In this document: positions 1 to 9,098 of the stretch, in pieces | How positions within the stretch are numbered: the stretch's first letter is position 1 | How the letters are laid out: the number at the start of each line of letters is the position of its first letter | NCBI RefSeq assembly: GCF_003570905.1 | Contig: NZ_QXJM01000014.1 | Span: 1-64,000, forward strand | Direction of reading: 5' to 3' | Length of the DNA stretch: 64,000 nucleotides | DNA from: Cohnella faecalis | Lineage (GTDB): Bacteria; Bacillota; Bacilli; Paenibacillales; Paenibacillaceae | Program-made: the position numbers and the translations under genes | The notes under the pieces: model-generated | Database searches by the model: none | The model's input: only the letters and a program-made list of their open reading frames with translations | What the model was told of the DNA's origin: nothing

Positions 1-1
1 C

Positions 2-330
2 GCATACGCCGGCATGCCGCGGCTTTCCATCGATTATGCCGTTATGGAGAAAGCAAAGACGATCTACTGCTTGCCGGTAAATTGCGGATGGGACGATATT
101 GGATCCTGGGGCTCTTTGCTGCGGCATCTGTCGTCGGACCGTGCGGGAACGTCATCCACGGCGAGGTCGATCTGATGGATGCGTCCGGAAATCTCGTGTT
201 TATGGATAACAAGAAGGCGGTCATTATCGGGGTTAGCGGCCTTATCGTCGCCTCTACTTCCAACGGTTTGCTCATCTGCCCTAAACACGAAGAGTCTCGG
301 TTGAAAATGGCTGTCGGCGGGGAAAGGAAG
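2..330 (+). pseudogene. Mannose-1-phosphate guanylyltransferase, C-terminal fragment, frameshifted
   Basis: The left edge enters a gene already under way. In the frame beginning at base 2 the protein has the nucleotidyltransferase segment SIDYAVMEK and then CGWDDIGSW, typical of GDP-mannose pyrophosphorylases. That frame stops near base 175. The family sequence resumes in another frame at about base 140 with GNVIHGEVDL, the KKAVIIGVSGLIVAST stretch and PKHEESRLKMAV. The enzyme would join mannose-1-phosphate and GTP for exopolysaccharide or glycan synthesis. The break near 140-155 looks like a small deletion. No clear stop is seen, and family similarity fades after about base 325. Only the C-terminal third is inside the window. 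Confidence 0.7.
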
Positions 331-394
331 TGGACGACTGCCCAACCCAAGACGATCAGCCGGCATATTCTGATGAGAACCAGTTATGAAAGGA

Positions 395-1150
395 GCGGAT
401 TCGCGATTGTCTCGGACTCGGGTATCATCATCGACGTCGTCATTCCGGCTATTGACAAAGATTTGGACACGCTGCCCTATGTGATCGACAGCATAAGAAA
501 ATACGTGCGGCATCCTATCGGCCGTATTTTCGTCGTGGCCCCGAACAGCCCAAAATCAAAGCCGTCTGCCATCGCAAAGGCTGTGTCTTCACTCATGAAA
601 GTACGGTTCTTCCCCTGCGAAAAAATCAATAGCCTACCGTTCCAAACGGTGGGAGAGATCCGGTTGGTTGTACCCAGCAGCTGTTGAAGCTCGGCAGCAG
701 TTCCATTGCGACGCAGCGGCACTTCTTGGTTGTTGACGCGATACCGTGCTGATCCGGCCGACCGGTTTTACGCCGACGGAAAGCATCTGTTCTATTGCCG
801 AAGCTGGAGCCAGCCCGAATATTTCGTCACCTACCGCAAGCTGCTCGGAAAAAAAGCCCCGTCCCCGTTCTTTCGTGACGCACTACATGTTGTTCGACAA
901 AACGAAGCTGAGATCGCTCAAGAACAAAATCGAAGCGAAACACGGAACGAAGTGGTATAAAGCCATTCTGAGAAGCATTAATCGAAAAAAACAGTTCGGC
1001 TTTTCCGAATTTGAGACATACGGAAATTACGTCTATTCGCTAACCCCGGGAAGCCGTCTCAAAAGCGCGCTTAACAAAGTCTCTCGACCAGCCCCTCCGC
1101 TCTGTCGGGTTCTACAATCGGCAAGCTTGCCCAGCGCTACCGCTCACTGT
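395..1150 (+). pseudogene. DUF6492-type glycosyltransferase-like gene, multiply frameshifted
   Basis: Reading across frames gives one continuous family-like protein: IIIDVVIPAIDKDLDTLPYV, then IRKYVRHPIGRIFVVAPNSP, a switch near 550 to KAVCHRKGCVF, a segment with WERSGW, a switch near 700 to QRHFLVVDA, then LFYCRSWSQPEYFVTYRKLL, and finally FVTHYMLFDKTKLRSLKNK with FSEFETYGNYVYSL. This matches DUF6492 proteins, which look like GT-A transferases and often lie beside sugar and spore-coat genes. At least four frame changes are needed. The one near 550 is a single A missing from a run of A's. No full-length product can be made from the sequence as given. Confidence 0.6.
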
Positions 1151-1214
1151 CTTTTCACAAAAGAAGGGTTACACCCGAAGCGCAAAATAATCGTAAATGC
1201 AGGAGGTTCGACGC

Positions 1215-1994
1215 TTGAAATCAACGGCGCGAAAGAACGTTTTAAGCAAATGGCTGAAAACAAAGGCCATATTGAAAGACCCGAAAGTCCGCAGAGTGGT
1301 GCCGGAAACCCACCGAATGAATGAAAAATCGCTCCGCGAAATGCTGAGCCGTTATTCGATGGTTTACATCAAGCCGGAAGCCGGCACATACGGCAAAGGT
1401 GTCATGCGCGTGGAACAAGACAACGGTTCTTATTGGTATCAGAAGGAAGAAAAAAAACGCGCGTTCGATTCGTTTTCATCCATGTATCGGTCTATCGTTC
1501 GCAACAAACGCAAACGTCCTTATTTGGTTCAAAAAGGAATCCATCTCTTGAAATACAAAGGACGCCGGTTTGATATCCGCGTCATGGTTCAACGCAATCG
1601 CAAATTGGCTTGGGAGATGACCGGCATGATCGGGCGGGTCGCTCACCCGAGGAAGATCGTCACGAATTACCATAGCGGGGGCAAACCGACGGACGTTCGG
1701 ACATTGCTGAAGGCTTTTGCTTCCGGAGAGAAGCTGTCCTCAATCGAAAAGAACCTTTCCAAAACCGGGTATGACGCTGCCATAGCTCTAAGCCGAACGT
1801 ATCCCGGACTCAACATGGTCGGCGCGGACATTGGCTTGGATAATCACCTTCGCCCTTGGATCATCGAACTTAACACGAATCCCGATCCCTATATATTCCG
1901 GCATTTGGCGGACAAGAGAATCGCCCGCAAAGTACTAAGCTACGCCAGAGCCTTGCGTCGAATTCCTCCGGCCAAATCCAAGCCGAAACGGTGA
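1215..1994 (+). CDS. YheC/YheD family ATP-grasp protein (spore coat-associated)
   Basis: This 259-aa protein belongs to the YheC/YheD endospore coat-associated family, which has an ATP-grasp fold. Visible marks are YIKPEAGTYGKGVMRVE (ATP-grasp phosphate-binding region), FDIRVMVQRN, GADIGLDNHLRPWIIELNTN (acidic metal-binding end) and a final YARAL helix. A perfect AGGAGG at 1201-1206 places the start at the TTG at 1215, nine bases downstream, rather than at the in-frame ATG at 1197, which precedes the ribosome binding site. It follows the broken DUF6492 gene, a common neighbour. The substrate is unknown. It is intact, unlike the two genes upstream. Confidence 0.85.
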   Translation: MKSTARKNVLSKWLKTKAILKDPKVRRVVPETHRMNEKSLREMLSRYSMVYIKPEAGTYGKGVMRVEQDNGSYWYQKEEKKRAFDSFSSMYRSIVRNKRKRPYLVQKGIHLLKYKGRRFDIRVMVQRNRKLAWEMTGMIGRVAHPRKIVTNYHSGGKPTDVRTLLKAFASGEKLSSIEKNLSKTGYDAAIALSRTYPGLNMVGADIGLDNHLRPWIIELNTNPDPYIFRHLADKRIARKVLSYARALRRIPPAKSKPKR

Positions 1995-2398
1995 TACTCT
2001 AAACATCGTGCCCGTCGCATACTTCAATTTCAAGTTCAAGTAGCACGACCTTGATACCTTCTTTCATACGATACAAACCAGCCCTTAATGTTTTACCTTG
2101 ACTAATAGAACGTAACGTACCACGAATAGAAGGTATCACAGGGCTCGGATCTAATCCTCTCGCCGTTTGTTAATAATATTCTATTTGAATATCACTTTGC
2201 TTGCCCAAGCGTATTCTCATCAACCATTTAAAATTGTTCATCTCAAGTCGTGCTATATCGCCAATCGTCTGTAGACCCATCCGTAAAAAATGACCCAATT
2301 CACATGTTCTTGAATGTGTCGAGCTAGTTCCTTAGCCGATTTTAAGTTTCTTAATACATCAGTGACATCCAAAAACTGCTCGTCGATTCTGTTGTCAA
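1995..2398 (-). pseudogene. Y-family DNA polymerase (UvrX/ImuB-like) remnant
   Basis: On the minus strand, 2398 down to about 2300 encodes RIDEQFLDVTDVL, a version of the Y-family catalytic SIDEaflDvT motif, followed by a helical stretch. It then jumps, with roughly 80 residues missing, to FLRMGLQTIGDIARLE and KWLMRIRLGK (helix-hairpin-helix/thumb region). ARGLDPSPVIPSIR, LRSISQGKTLRAGLYR and IKVVLLELEIEVC (little-finger start) follow. Several frame changes and stops interrupt it. Such error-prone polymerases are frequent cargo of mobile elements in Firmicutes, and this one marks the left edge of the AT-rich island. Confidence 0.6.
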
Positions 2399-2679
2399 GG
2401 GGTTGTACTCTATTTGTCAACCATTTTAAATATTATATTTTTGTTATCTAAGTTAAACTCTCCGCTTATAAATCGATGTTTAAACTCAAACAAATAATCC
2501 ATATTAGTATCATACCCCTATATATCATGATAGAGTTTGTGAATGGGGTTTAATGAAGCTACACCAAAGACTAGTGGATGAAGTAAAGTAGTTTGTGTAC
2601 CAACATTTGGAGCCTTAACAGGCAACAAAAAAGTAGGGTATTCTCGGGGTTACCACACACCAAGAAGGAGCCCTAATCG
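2399..2679. other. AT-rich intergenic stretch
   Basis: No convincing coding signal is seen in either strand. The stretch lies between the polymerase remnant and the transposase remnant and is probably the outer part of a decayed insertion sequence. Terminal repeats could not be paired with confidence. Confidence 0.4.
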
Positions 2680-2880
2680 ATGACTACTATACCCGATAAT
2701 GCGTTTGACAATCTACTTGAAAATGCTGTACTAAGCTGATTCAGCAGAATCTCGAATTTCTGCTTCTCGAAGAAATCAAGAACTATATCAGCACCAAGCA
2801 CCAAGGCCCGCGTACCAGTCTTAACGACATACACACGTACTTACCAAACGCGCTATGGCACCATTAAATAGACCACCGTT
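2680..2880 (+). pseudogene. IS256/mutator-family transposase, N-terminal remnant
   Basis: An AAGGAG at 2665-2670 precedes ATG at 2680, giving MTTIPDNAFDNLLENAVLS and then a stop. In the next frame KLIQQNLEFLLLEEIKNYI continues, followed by a segment with STKHQGPRTSLND and TRTYQTRYGTIK. This is the order of the N-terminal part of IS256-type transposases (a basic region, then a strand leading to the 'R-D-R' box). The catalytic DDE domain is absent, so the element is dead. Confidence 0.5.
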
Positions 2881-2927
2881 GCTGTGAAGTAGAAGTCCCG
2901 TCACGAACAAATAACTATTCATCTATT

Positions 2928-5150
2928 TCAGTTGAAATAATTATTTTGGATAAAAATAATAAATTCTGCTTCTTTTTGTAAATTATTAGTTTTTAGTATA
3001 AAGGAAACAAATGTATTGAACAAGTTGTAGGCCAATTGATTTTCTTGTCCGTAATTCTGGTGAATAATTGCCAATGCATTTTTCAAGTCTGCTTTGGCCG
3101 CCTTATTTTGTCCTATCATATACAATGCGGATGCTCTATGCCCTATCGTAGATGCATAATCTAGACTATTCGTTAAGCCATTATTTCGATATATTTTTTC
3201 TGATTGATTTAAGTAATCAACGGCTTTTTTATAGTTATTTATATCCATCATTATCACAGCCAGCTTACCTAAATCTTTTGCAACCTCCGGGTGGTTATCT
3301 TTAAAGATGGCACGATCGATTGCTAGTGCTTGTAGTACATGTAATTCTGCCTCTTTGAAGTTACCCAGAAACTGATATGCTCCACCAATGTTGTATAGCA
3401 CATTTGAATTATCCTCATTTAGTTCTTGATTCAAAAGTTTGAATATTTCCTTCGACTTGAGATAGTACTTCAAAGCATCGTCTATTTTATTATCTAATTC
3501 ATAAGCCATGCCTAAATTATTGGTAATATGAGCAGTGACAATGTTTGGTAGAGGATTAATTTCACTTATGATTTCTAATGCTTTTCTTAAATATCTTTTT
3601 GCATGAAAGGCGTCATACAGCTTATAGTAGGCTAGCCCTAAATTTGAATACTCCCGAGCAAAGTGTTCATGTGCCTCTTGAAAATACTTTTTGCTAATCT
3701 CTATAGATTTATGATAATACTGAATTGCCTTCTTTAGATCTCCCTTCTTCTCATAAACTTGCCCAAGGTTACTTAATATCGAAGGCTGGTCATATTCTCT
3801 TGCAGTTTCTAAAGATTTGTTCAATGTAATCTCTGCTTCGTCATATCTCGATAAGGCAATTAAAACCCTGCCTTTGGAATTAAGAATTGCATCATAACCA
3901 TCATTTCCAGTAGTAGTAGCGATAAATTGTTCGGCTTTTTCTAGATATTCAAGTGCGGACTCAAATTTTCCCGATTCTCGTTCTACATTAATTAATGTAT
4001 TTAACACATTTAATAGGTTTTCAGAGTTTTCGGGGAGAGATTGGTATGCTTCCAAAAGAAAATTTCTGGCCTCTATATAATGCCCTTGTGTGAAGTGGAA
4101 GGCCCCCAAACGAAGAGCAGCTTCGGCTAACAGTTCAGGACTGTTGTTTAAATAAGTAGTAGTATTAGTGTATAGAAACATTGAGAGAGAAAGCGCGTTT
4201 TCATAATAAGAAAGTGCGAGATGAACTTTTGCTTGGCTAGCAATAAGTTCGGCAATATTTTCATTAAAAATTTGATTATCAATGATGTGTTTTATTAAAT
4301 AGTCTCGATGGTGTAGTAGCTCTGAACCAGTGCGTTGCTCCTTGTTGGCACTAAGTACAGTATCAACATGAAGCTGGATCCATTTGGCTCGTTGCTCAGA
4401 TTCTAATAAATCAATAGTCATGGCTACAACCAAACGATGTATCGAAATTCTGCCGTCGACAATTTTAACTAATGAAAGTCTTCTTAGCTGCGCAATAATT
4501 TTATCTAGAATCAATTCTGAAGTAATGGTTGTATCAGATACAGGTGAGATTTTTTTGTTTAACAAGTAATCTTTACTTATTCTGTCCGGCGCAAGAAAAC
4601 AAATGTATGTAAATAGATTATGGGTAATTTCAATATTTTCTGTTATTGAATTTAATAATAATTTCCATGTGGTTGCGATATTTTTATCATAGTTTAATGG
4701 TTTTCCTTGTACAGCAAGTTCTGCTCTATATTTTTTGAATTTTTGAAGATACTCATAAATACTAAGACCAACTTCTCGAATATAAGCAGCAGCTTGTTCC
4801 AAAGCGAGAGGTAAGTAGCCTAGTTCACTACATAATTCTAGCGCAACGGATTCATCCCCCTCGTTTGCATTGGTGCTGCTGCTTATCAATTTACACGCAT
4901 CTTCAGGCAATAATATGTCTATCGGGAGTGAATTTCTCCAATTTGGATTAGTAGATGTAACTATGATGTCGCAATTCGGATAATTATAGGGGATATAATT
5001 GCTCAATTTTTCTTCGTCTAATGCATTATCAAAAATTAAAAGACAATTTATTTTTACATTATTCGACAATATTTTTTTGAAATTTTCTACCAGGTTAACT
5101 CCTTCTTTTACAACAACCCCTAGTTCTTTGCAGAAACTCTCAATGCTCAT
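2928..5150 (-). CDS. NB-ARC/TPR part of a frameshifted STAND NTPase (C-terminal piece)
   Basis: This 740-aa open frame starts inside an NB-ARC domain. It shows a Walker B-like CLLIFDNALDEE (residues ~37-48), VTSTNPNW where the sensor motif lies, and LGYLPLALEQAAAYI (GLPL box, ~110-125). A winged-helix-like region follows, then about ten tetratricopeptide repeats from residue ~330 to the end, for example ALEYLEKAEQFI and AIQYYHKSIEISKK. The P-loop is missing from this frame but is encoded just upstream in another frame (SGLSGIGKTQL). With the metallophosphatase frame upstream it would form one protein of about 1,150 aa: phosphatase effector, NB-ARC switch, TPR sensor. The family is known for phage defence and regulated cell death. 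The ATG at 5150 is only the first Met in this frame. Confidence 0.75.
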   Translation of the reverse strand: MSIESFCKELGVVVKEGVNLVENFKKILSNNVKINCLLIFDNALDEEKLSNYIPYNYPNCDIIVTSTNPNWRNSLPIDILLPEDACKLISSSTNANEGDESVALELCSELGYLPLALEQAAAYIREVGLSIYEYLQKFKKYRAELAVQGKPLNYDKNIATTWKLLLNSITENIEITHNLFTYICFLAPDRISKDYLLNKKISPVSDTTITSELILDKIIAQLRRLSLVKIVDGRISIHRLVVAMTIDLLESEQRAKWIQLHVDTVLSANKEQRTGSELLHHRDYLIKHIIDNQIFNENIAELIASQAKVHLALSYYENALSLSMFLYTNTTTYLNNSPELLAEAALRLGAFHFTQGHYIEARNFLLEAYQSLPENSENLLNVLNTLINVERESGKFESALEYLEKAEQFIATTTGNDGYDAILNSKGRVLIALSRYDEAEITLNKSLETAREYDQPSILSNLGQVYEKKGDLKKAIQYYHKSIEISKKYFQEAHEHFAREYSNLGLAYYKLYDAFHAKRYLRKALEIISEINPLPNIVTAHITNNLGMAYELDNKIDDALKYYLKSKEIFKLLNQELNEDNSNVLYNIGGAYQFLGNFKEAELHVLQALAIDRAIFKDNHPEVAKDLGKLAVIMMDINNYKKAVDYLNQSEKIYRNNGLTNSLDYASTIGHRASALYMIGQNKAAKADLKNALAIIHQNYGQENQLAYNLFNTFVSFILKTNNLQKEAEFIIFIQNNYFN

Positions 5151-5281
5151 TAATAAAGAAGCTGACTCTTCCCCTCAAACCACCAAACCACATCATATTT
5201 ACCTTGATGTTCAAAAGCATATTCAATTATGAGTTGGGTTTTACCTATACCAGACAGCCCACTCACGCATAAATACATTGA
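5151..5281 (-). other. P-loop segment of the STAND gene between two frameshifts
   Basis: On the minus strand this segment reads ESMYLCVSGLSGIGKTQL (Walker A, GxxGxGKT) and then EYAFEHQGKYDVVWWFEG in a third frame. One base restored in the CCC run near 5282 joins it to the metallophosphatase frame. One base restored in the GGGG run near 5175 joins it to the TPR frame through EESASLLM. Both breaks therefore look like homopolymer losses. Neither flanking open frame contains the P-loop. Confidence 0.75.
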
Positions 5282-6372
5282 TTCATGGGTATCAAAAAAT
5301 TATTGATTTTTTTTAATTCGTGGATTCGTCCTTGAAAAAACGGATGTTTTCTGTAAGGTACATAAAAAACTTTTTTTTGTGCTTGTTGTGGCAATGATTC
5401 AATTAAAGCTTTTTTTTTAATATCTAGGTAGGTATTCCTTTTTCTCTCCCACTCGGTTGAACGAGGATCATATTCAAAAGGGATTTGATTTATTTGGAAC
5501 GAGCTCCTGTTAACTTGAATAATTGAAAAGTTGTTTCTTAATCTGTTTCCGGCATATGAAGCGCCATTTGTTATTGCATAAGCAGAATCGTACATTTTAT
5601 TTGGCTTTTCAATGTACGCATGTACGTGACCAGATAGTATGAGATGAGTTCGCTCTGATAAATATTTATAAGCAGCAGGTCTTTCATATGACTGTAATTC
5701 TTCCTCATTAAACCAGTTAGAGGGGTGGTGCACGATTGAGATAGTTATATTTTCATCACTGTCTCGCGTGATTATTCCTTTACTTTCTAACAGTTGAAGT
5801 TGAGGTAGTCCTAACCATAGTTTTCGAGCATCGTCATTGGACCGACAAAACCACGCAGAATTTAAAACGACAAAACGAATTCCTTTATGATCGCGATATC
5901 CGACTAGATGATTAGAATATTCATTTATTGTAAGGGGGGGGATATTTAGTGCTTGACTGAATGCAGAATAGTTACTAAAAGGTCTATAAAAATTTTCTAA
6001 ATTTTCGAAAGATAGCCATTCATCTGCTTCAGTGGAACTAATAGGTGGATTCATCCCAATTGTTTTTCGTCTCTCGATGTCATGATTTCCTGCACAAATG
6101 ATAAGGTCGCTTGTTGTGAGATTTAATTTGTTGAGTACCTCTGTAATCCATTCTGCTGCTTGAGTATATCCATCGGCATTACCTTTCCATGTAATATCTC
6201 CGGAGATTACCACAATGTCCGGTTTCTCATGTTCTTCTACTCGTTCAAGGATGTTAGTTAATCCAATTAGGGCATTTTTTCTTTGTGCAAAAGCGGTAGG
6301 ATTTTTATTATTATCCTCAGTTCCGAAATGTATGTCTGATAAATGCAGAATATTTACAATAGATGCACTCAT
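5263..6372 (-). CDS. Calcineurin-like metallophosphatase domain (N-terminal piece of STAND protein)
   Basis: All five metallophosphatase boxes are present: LHLSDIHFG (D-x-H), VISGDITWKGNADGY (GD), CAGNHDIERR (GNHD), ISIVHHPSNW (H) and LILSGHVHAYIE (GHxH). The domain should be a di-metal phosphoesterase. AAGGAG at 6381-6386 places the start at the ATG at 6372 (MSASIVNIL) rather than at 6420. The frame ends with FFQGRIHELKKINNFLIP and a short out-of-frame tail. The phrase 'F.GR..EL..I..' is the usual lead-in to NB-ARC/STAND ATPases, so this is the effector half of a fusion with the downstream NB-ARC-TPR frame. The substrate could be nucleic acid, nucleotide or protein phosphate. Confidence 0.8.
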   Translation of the reverse strand: MSASIVNILHLSDIHFGTEDNNKNPTAFAQRKNALIGLTNILERVEEHEKPDIVVISGDITWKGNADGYTQAAEWITEVLNKLNLTTSDLIICAGNHDIERRKTIGMNPPISSTEADEWLSFENLENFYRPFSNYSAFSQALNIPPLTINEYSNHLVGYRDHKGIRFVVLNSAWFCRSNDDARKLWLGLPQLQLLESKGIITRDSDENITISIVHHPSNWFNEEELQSYERPAAYKYLSERTHLILSGHVHAYIEKPNKMYDSAYAITNGASYAGNRLRNNFSIIQVNRSSFQINQIPFEYDPRSTEWERKRNTYLDIKKKALIESLPQQAQKKVFYVPYRKHPFFQGRIHELKKINNFLIPMNQCIYA

Positions 6373-6420
6373 ACGCAACTCTCCTTTTAAGCACCTGTAT
6401 GCATTATGAAATTTCGACAA

Positions 6421-6702
6421 AATTTGTTTCCTTTTATTATACCTTCAATAACTATTAATTCATACCGGGTCATATAGGTTTATGCCCTTGTCCACGTTCG
6501 CGTTGAAACTGTCATTGAGGGATTTTAGCTTTGCAGATACTTCTCGTACTAACAAAGTAAAACCCACGCACGCTGTTTATTAAAAGTCAACGTTGACGTG
6601 GTGTGGGCAATTCGCGGATTAAAAGCGGTTCAAGCGCGCAGCTAAATTGGCCTACGCTGGTATTATGGAGTTGTAAACAGCACAATCGGTGGTGGCTTGG
6701 AT
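6421..6702 (+). other. Intergenic stretch with a possible DoxX-like remnant
   Basis: Bases ~6625-6670 read FKRAAKLAYAGIMEL in one frame, which resembles the middle of DoxX-like membrane proteins. There is no start, and stops lie close on both sides. Its other half is not seen beyond the IS3 element. This is a weak call; the rest of the stretch shows nothing recognisable. Confidence 0.25.
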
Positions 6703-6775
6703 CGGCTACACTGGGTTGGACAGAAAAAATGAGGGGGAGTAAACTACAAGAAAGAACTGAAGGAGCGGATAGCTG

Positions 6776-7057
6776 TTGTCGCAGTCAAGACGAACGTTTA
6801 TACCCGAATTTAAGCATCAGATGGTGCAGCTGTACGAGAATGGGAAGTCTAGTGCAAGCATCGTTAAGGAGTACGATCTGACTGCCTCTGCTTTGGACCG
6901 TTGGATCAGCCAGAGCCAATGGACAGGATCATTTGCAGCCAAGGACAATCGCACGCCCGAAGAAAATGAACTGATGGAGCTGCGCAAAGAGAACCAGCGG
7001 CTGAAGATGGAGAATGACATTTTAAAGCAAGCCGCGCTGATCATGGGACGAAAGTAA
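6776..7057 (+). CDS. IS3-family transposase OrfA (helix-turn-helix)
   Basis: This 93-aa protein has RRTFIPEFKHQMVQLYENGK and SIVKEYDLTASALDRWI, the helix-turn-helix that binds IS3 ends. A leucine-zipper tail, ELMELRKENQRLKMENDIL, pairs OrfA with OrfAB. It ends in KQAALIMGRK, the classic OrfA terminus. A typical -1 slip site near its end would normally create OrfAB. The reading frame is intact. Confidence 0.85.
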   Translation: MSQSRRTFIPEFKHQMVQLYENGKSSASIVKEYDLTASALDRWISQSQWTGSFAAKDNRTPEENELMELRKENQRLKMENDILKQAALIMGRK

Positions 7058-7059
7058 AT

Positions 7060-7890
7060 GTGATTCGCAATAATGCGCACAAGTACTCGGTATCAGCAAT
7101 GTGTAGCGTCCTGCAACTACTTAGAAGTACGTACTACTACGAACCTCTGCCAGCGCTCGATCCGCAAGAGCAGCAACTGGAAGATGCTCTTGCGGATCGA
7201 GATCTTCAAGCTCAGTCGCAACAACTACGGTACGCGAAAAATCAAGATCGCATTAGCCAAGAAGTCGCTACAAGTCTCGCGTCGTAGAATTGGCCGTATG
7301 ATGAGAAACATGGATTGGTCTCCAACTACACGGTCGCGCAGTACAAGCCTCACAAGGACGTGCCGAACGAAGCAGAGATCGGCAATGCGTTACAGAGAGA
7401 ATTCGATCAAGATGAGCCCTTTGCGGTTGTCGTAAGCGATCTAACGTACGTACGGGTGGACGCCAAGTGGAACTACGTCTGCTTATTTGTCGACCTCTTC
7501 AACCGTGAAATCATCGGCCACAGCTGCGGTGCAAACAAGACAGCCCAACTCGTTTTCGAAGCCATTGCAAGCGTCTCGGGGCGTCTGGATCGCATTGAGA
7601 TGTTCCATACCGATCGCGGCAGTGAGTTCGATAACAAACTCATTTCCGAAGCGCTGGAAACCTTCGAAATTGAGCGCTCGTTGAGCAATAAAGGATGCCC
7701 TTACGATAACGCGGTTGCTGAAGCGACGTTTAAGATTTTCAAGACGGAGTTTATCAAACAACGACATTTCAAAAATCTTCAACAATTAAGATTAGAACTT
7801 GACGATTACGTTCACTGGTATAACCATCACCGTATTCATGGGACTCTTGGTTATCGGACGCCTGTTGAAACTAGGCGGTTGCCCTCATAA
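7060..7890 (+). pseudogene. IS3-family transposase OrfB (DDE integrase), frameshifted
   Basis: The protein needs three frames: MIRNNAHKYSVSAMCSVLQL (7060 on), then EIFKLSRNNYGTRKIKIALA with VSRRRIGRMMRNM, then VSNYTVAQYKPHKDVPNEA to the end. The catalytic core in the last frame is complete, with VVSDLTYVRV (first D), MFHTDRGSEFDN (second D) and NAVAEATFKIFK (E), followed by WYNHHRIHGTLGYRTP. Frame changes near 7190 and 7310 prevent full-length transposase, so the element cannot move by itself. Confidence 0.75.
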
Positions 7891-7914
7891 ACTCTGTCCA
7901 ATTTCGTGTTGACA

Positions 7915-8150
7915 ATCCACTTTAACTTCTCGGTGCAAATTTCAAATAGCTTAAAATACCCTCCATGCCCGAAATACTCTCCGCATAAGATTTCTGCACC
8001 ACTTGGCATTGCACTAAGGCATCCCTCGATAGTTTTTGCCGTGCATACACGATTTCGAATCTGGTCTTCACCACCTAGAGTGCTATGTGGTACCCGGGGA
8101 TCGAATTGTCCGTTAAAATCAAGATTGACGGATACATGGTATAGCTTCAT
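7915..8150 (-). pseudogene. Hypothetical protein truncated by the IS3 element
   Basis: The native part runs from ATG 8150 (MKLYHVSVNLDF) through FDPRVPHSTLGGED, NRVCTAKTIEGCLSAMPSG and YFKLFEICTEKLKW, then runs into IS sequence. GAGGTGA lies four bases upstream of the start. The order 'LYHVS ... PR.P ... GED ... R.C.A.TIEGCL' is a recognisable pattern of small uncharacterised proteins from mobile regions. I do not know its function. It is coupled to the 58-aa gene upstream. Confidence 0.55.
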
Positions 8151-8159
8151 CACATCACC

Positions 8160-8336
8160 TCAAGAAACTAGTGAACTCCACTTTTGGAATGGTTCGCTAT
8201 AATGTTTGAGAAACGCAACTTCAATGTCACGCTCGAACTGCTTTAATAAAGCTTCTTCCTTACACCATTTAAGTTCGAATTGAATTCCATTAATGGTTAG
8301 ATGATAGTATTTACGAATTGGTACTTTGGTTTCCAT
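8160..8336 (-). CDS. 58-aa hypothetical protein
   Basis: The gene starts at ATG 8336 with AGAGGA eight bases upstream and reads METKVPIRKYYHLTINGIQ, then FELKWCKEEALLKQFERDI and ends SEPFQKWSSLVS. It ends ten bases before the start of the truncated gene, whose ribosome binding site overlaps its stop, so the two form a translationally coupled pair. It is charged and soluble. No family was recognised. Confidence 0.5.
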   Translation of the reverse strand: METKVPIRKYYHLTINGIQFELKWCKEEALLKQFERDIEVAFLKHYSEPFQKWSSLVS

Positions 8337-8414
8337 TTTGGCTATCCTCTCTACGTACAGAGTTTTCTGCTTTTTTAAGTAGGATAGGTTGTATTCTTTG
8401 CATGATTTTTTGCT

Positions 8415-8885
8415 TTAATTTTTAGAATAGCCCTTCCTATATACTTTTAATGTTTTGATGCTACTCCATCCCAATTCTTCAATGATAAATGTCTCAGTGA
8501 TCCCCAGCTCCGGATGTTCTTCCATCAGTTCAACTAATTGCTGCGCACGAGTACTACGCCCACTGTGAGTCCGAATTTCGGATCTGGGTAGAGAGGAAAC
8601 TTCGCCGGCATCTTTTAATATTCGAAGGAAATTGCGTGTTCTAAAGGGCTGACCTTTATGATTACCAAATAAATTAATGAAAAGATAGTTGGTGCCATTA
8701 ATACCAGATTCGTATCGTTCGGTGTTAATATAGGCTTGGATCATACTGGAAAGGGAGGGAGTAATGAAAACTACACGTTCTTTTGTCTTAGCCCCCGCTT
8801 TATTTTCACTATTGTTTTGACGGATGATATGTAGAGAGTATTCGTGGGGGTCAAAATGCTCGAGTTTTAGACCTAGTAATCAGGA
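8415..8885 (-). pseudogene. Tyrosine recombinase/integrase, C-terminal remnant
   Basis: In one minus-strand frame, LLGLKLEHFDPHEYSLHII leads to KTKERVVFITPSLSSMIQAY and then to RTHSGRSTRAQQLVELM (H-x-x-R of the catalytic pocket) and a final LKVYRKGYSKN carrying the nucleophilic Tyr. A stop just upstream of LLGLK removes the N-terminal DNA-binding half and the first catalytic Arg. It resembles integrases of Firmicute mobile elements and supports the view that 2-15.7 kb was acquired. Confidence 0.6.
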
Positions 8886-9098
8886 TCACCGACCGCAACT
8901 GGCTTATTTTTGTACTCATCATGTTATACATTTCAATCACAGGAACATTCGTTCTCTTTATATAATACGAACTGTTCCTATGGTATGCGAAAATATGCAC
9001 AAAAGAGGAAGCCCTATTCGGCAGACTACTTAGCCGCGACAATAATGTAGGTTCTGTATGTTCATGTCCCTCTAAAATAAGCTGATGTAAAAGTAAAA
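8886..9098. other. Intergenic stretch
   Basis: No start-plus-ribosome-binding-site combination and no recognisable protein is seen here. It separates the recombinase remnant from the terminator of the three-gene operon. Confidence 0.4.

Larger units (their letters stand above)
6703..7914 (+). mobile_element. IS3-family (IS150-type) insertion sequence, inactive
   Basis: The element carries orfA and a frameshifted orfB. Its ends share an inverted TTGGACAGA at 6716-6724 and 7893-7901 (complement), each about 13 bases inside the proposed tip, with weaker matches (ACAC) further out. The right end interrupts a minus-strand hypothetical gene at about 7914. Exact tips and target duplication could not be fixed by eye. 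Confidence 0.65.

Noticed and set aside
5170..5285. Programmed -1 frameshifting in the STAND gene
   Set aside because: Two separate shifts would be needed, and both sit in simple C or G runs without a slippery heptamer or a downstream structure.
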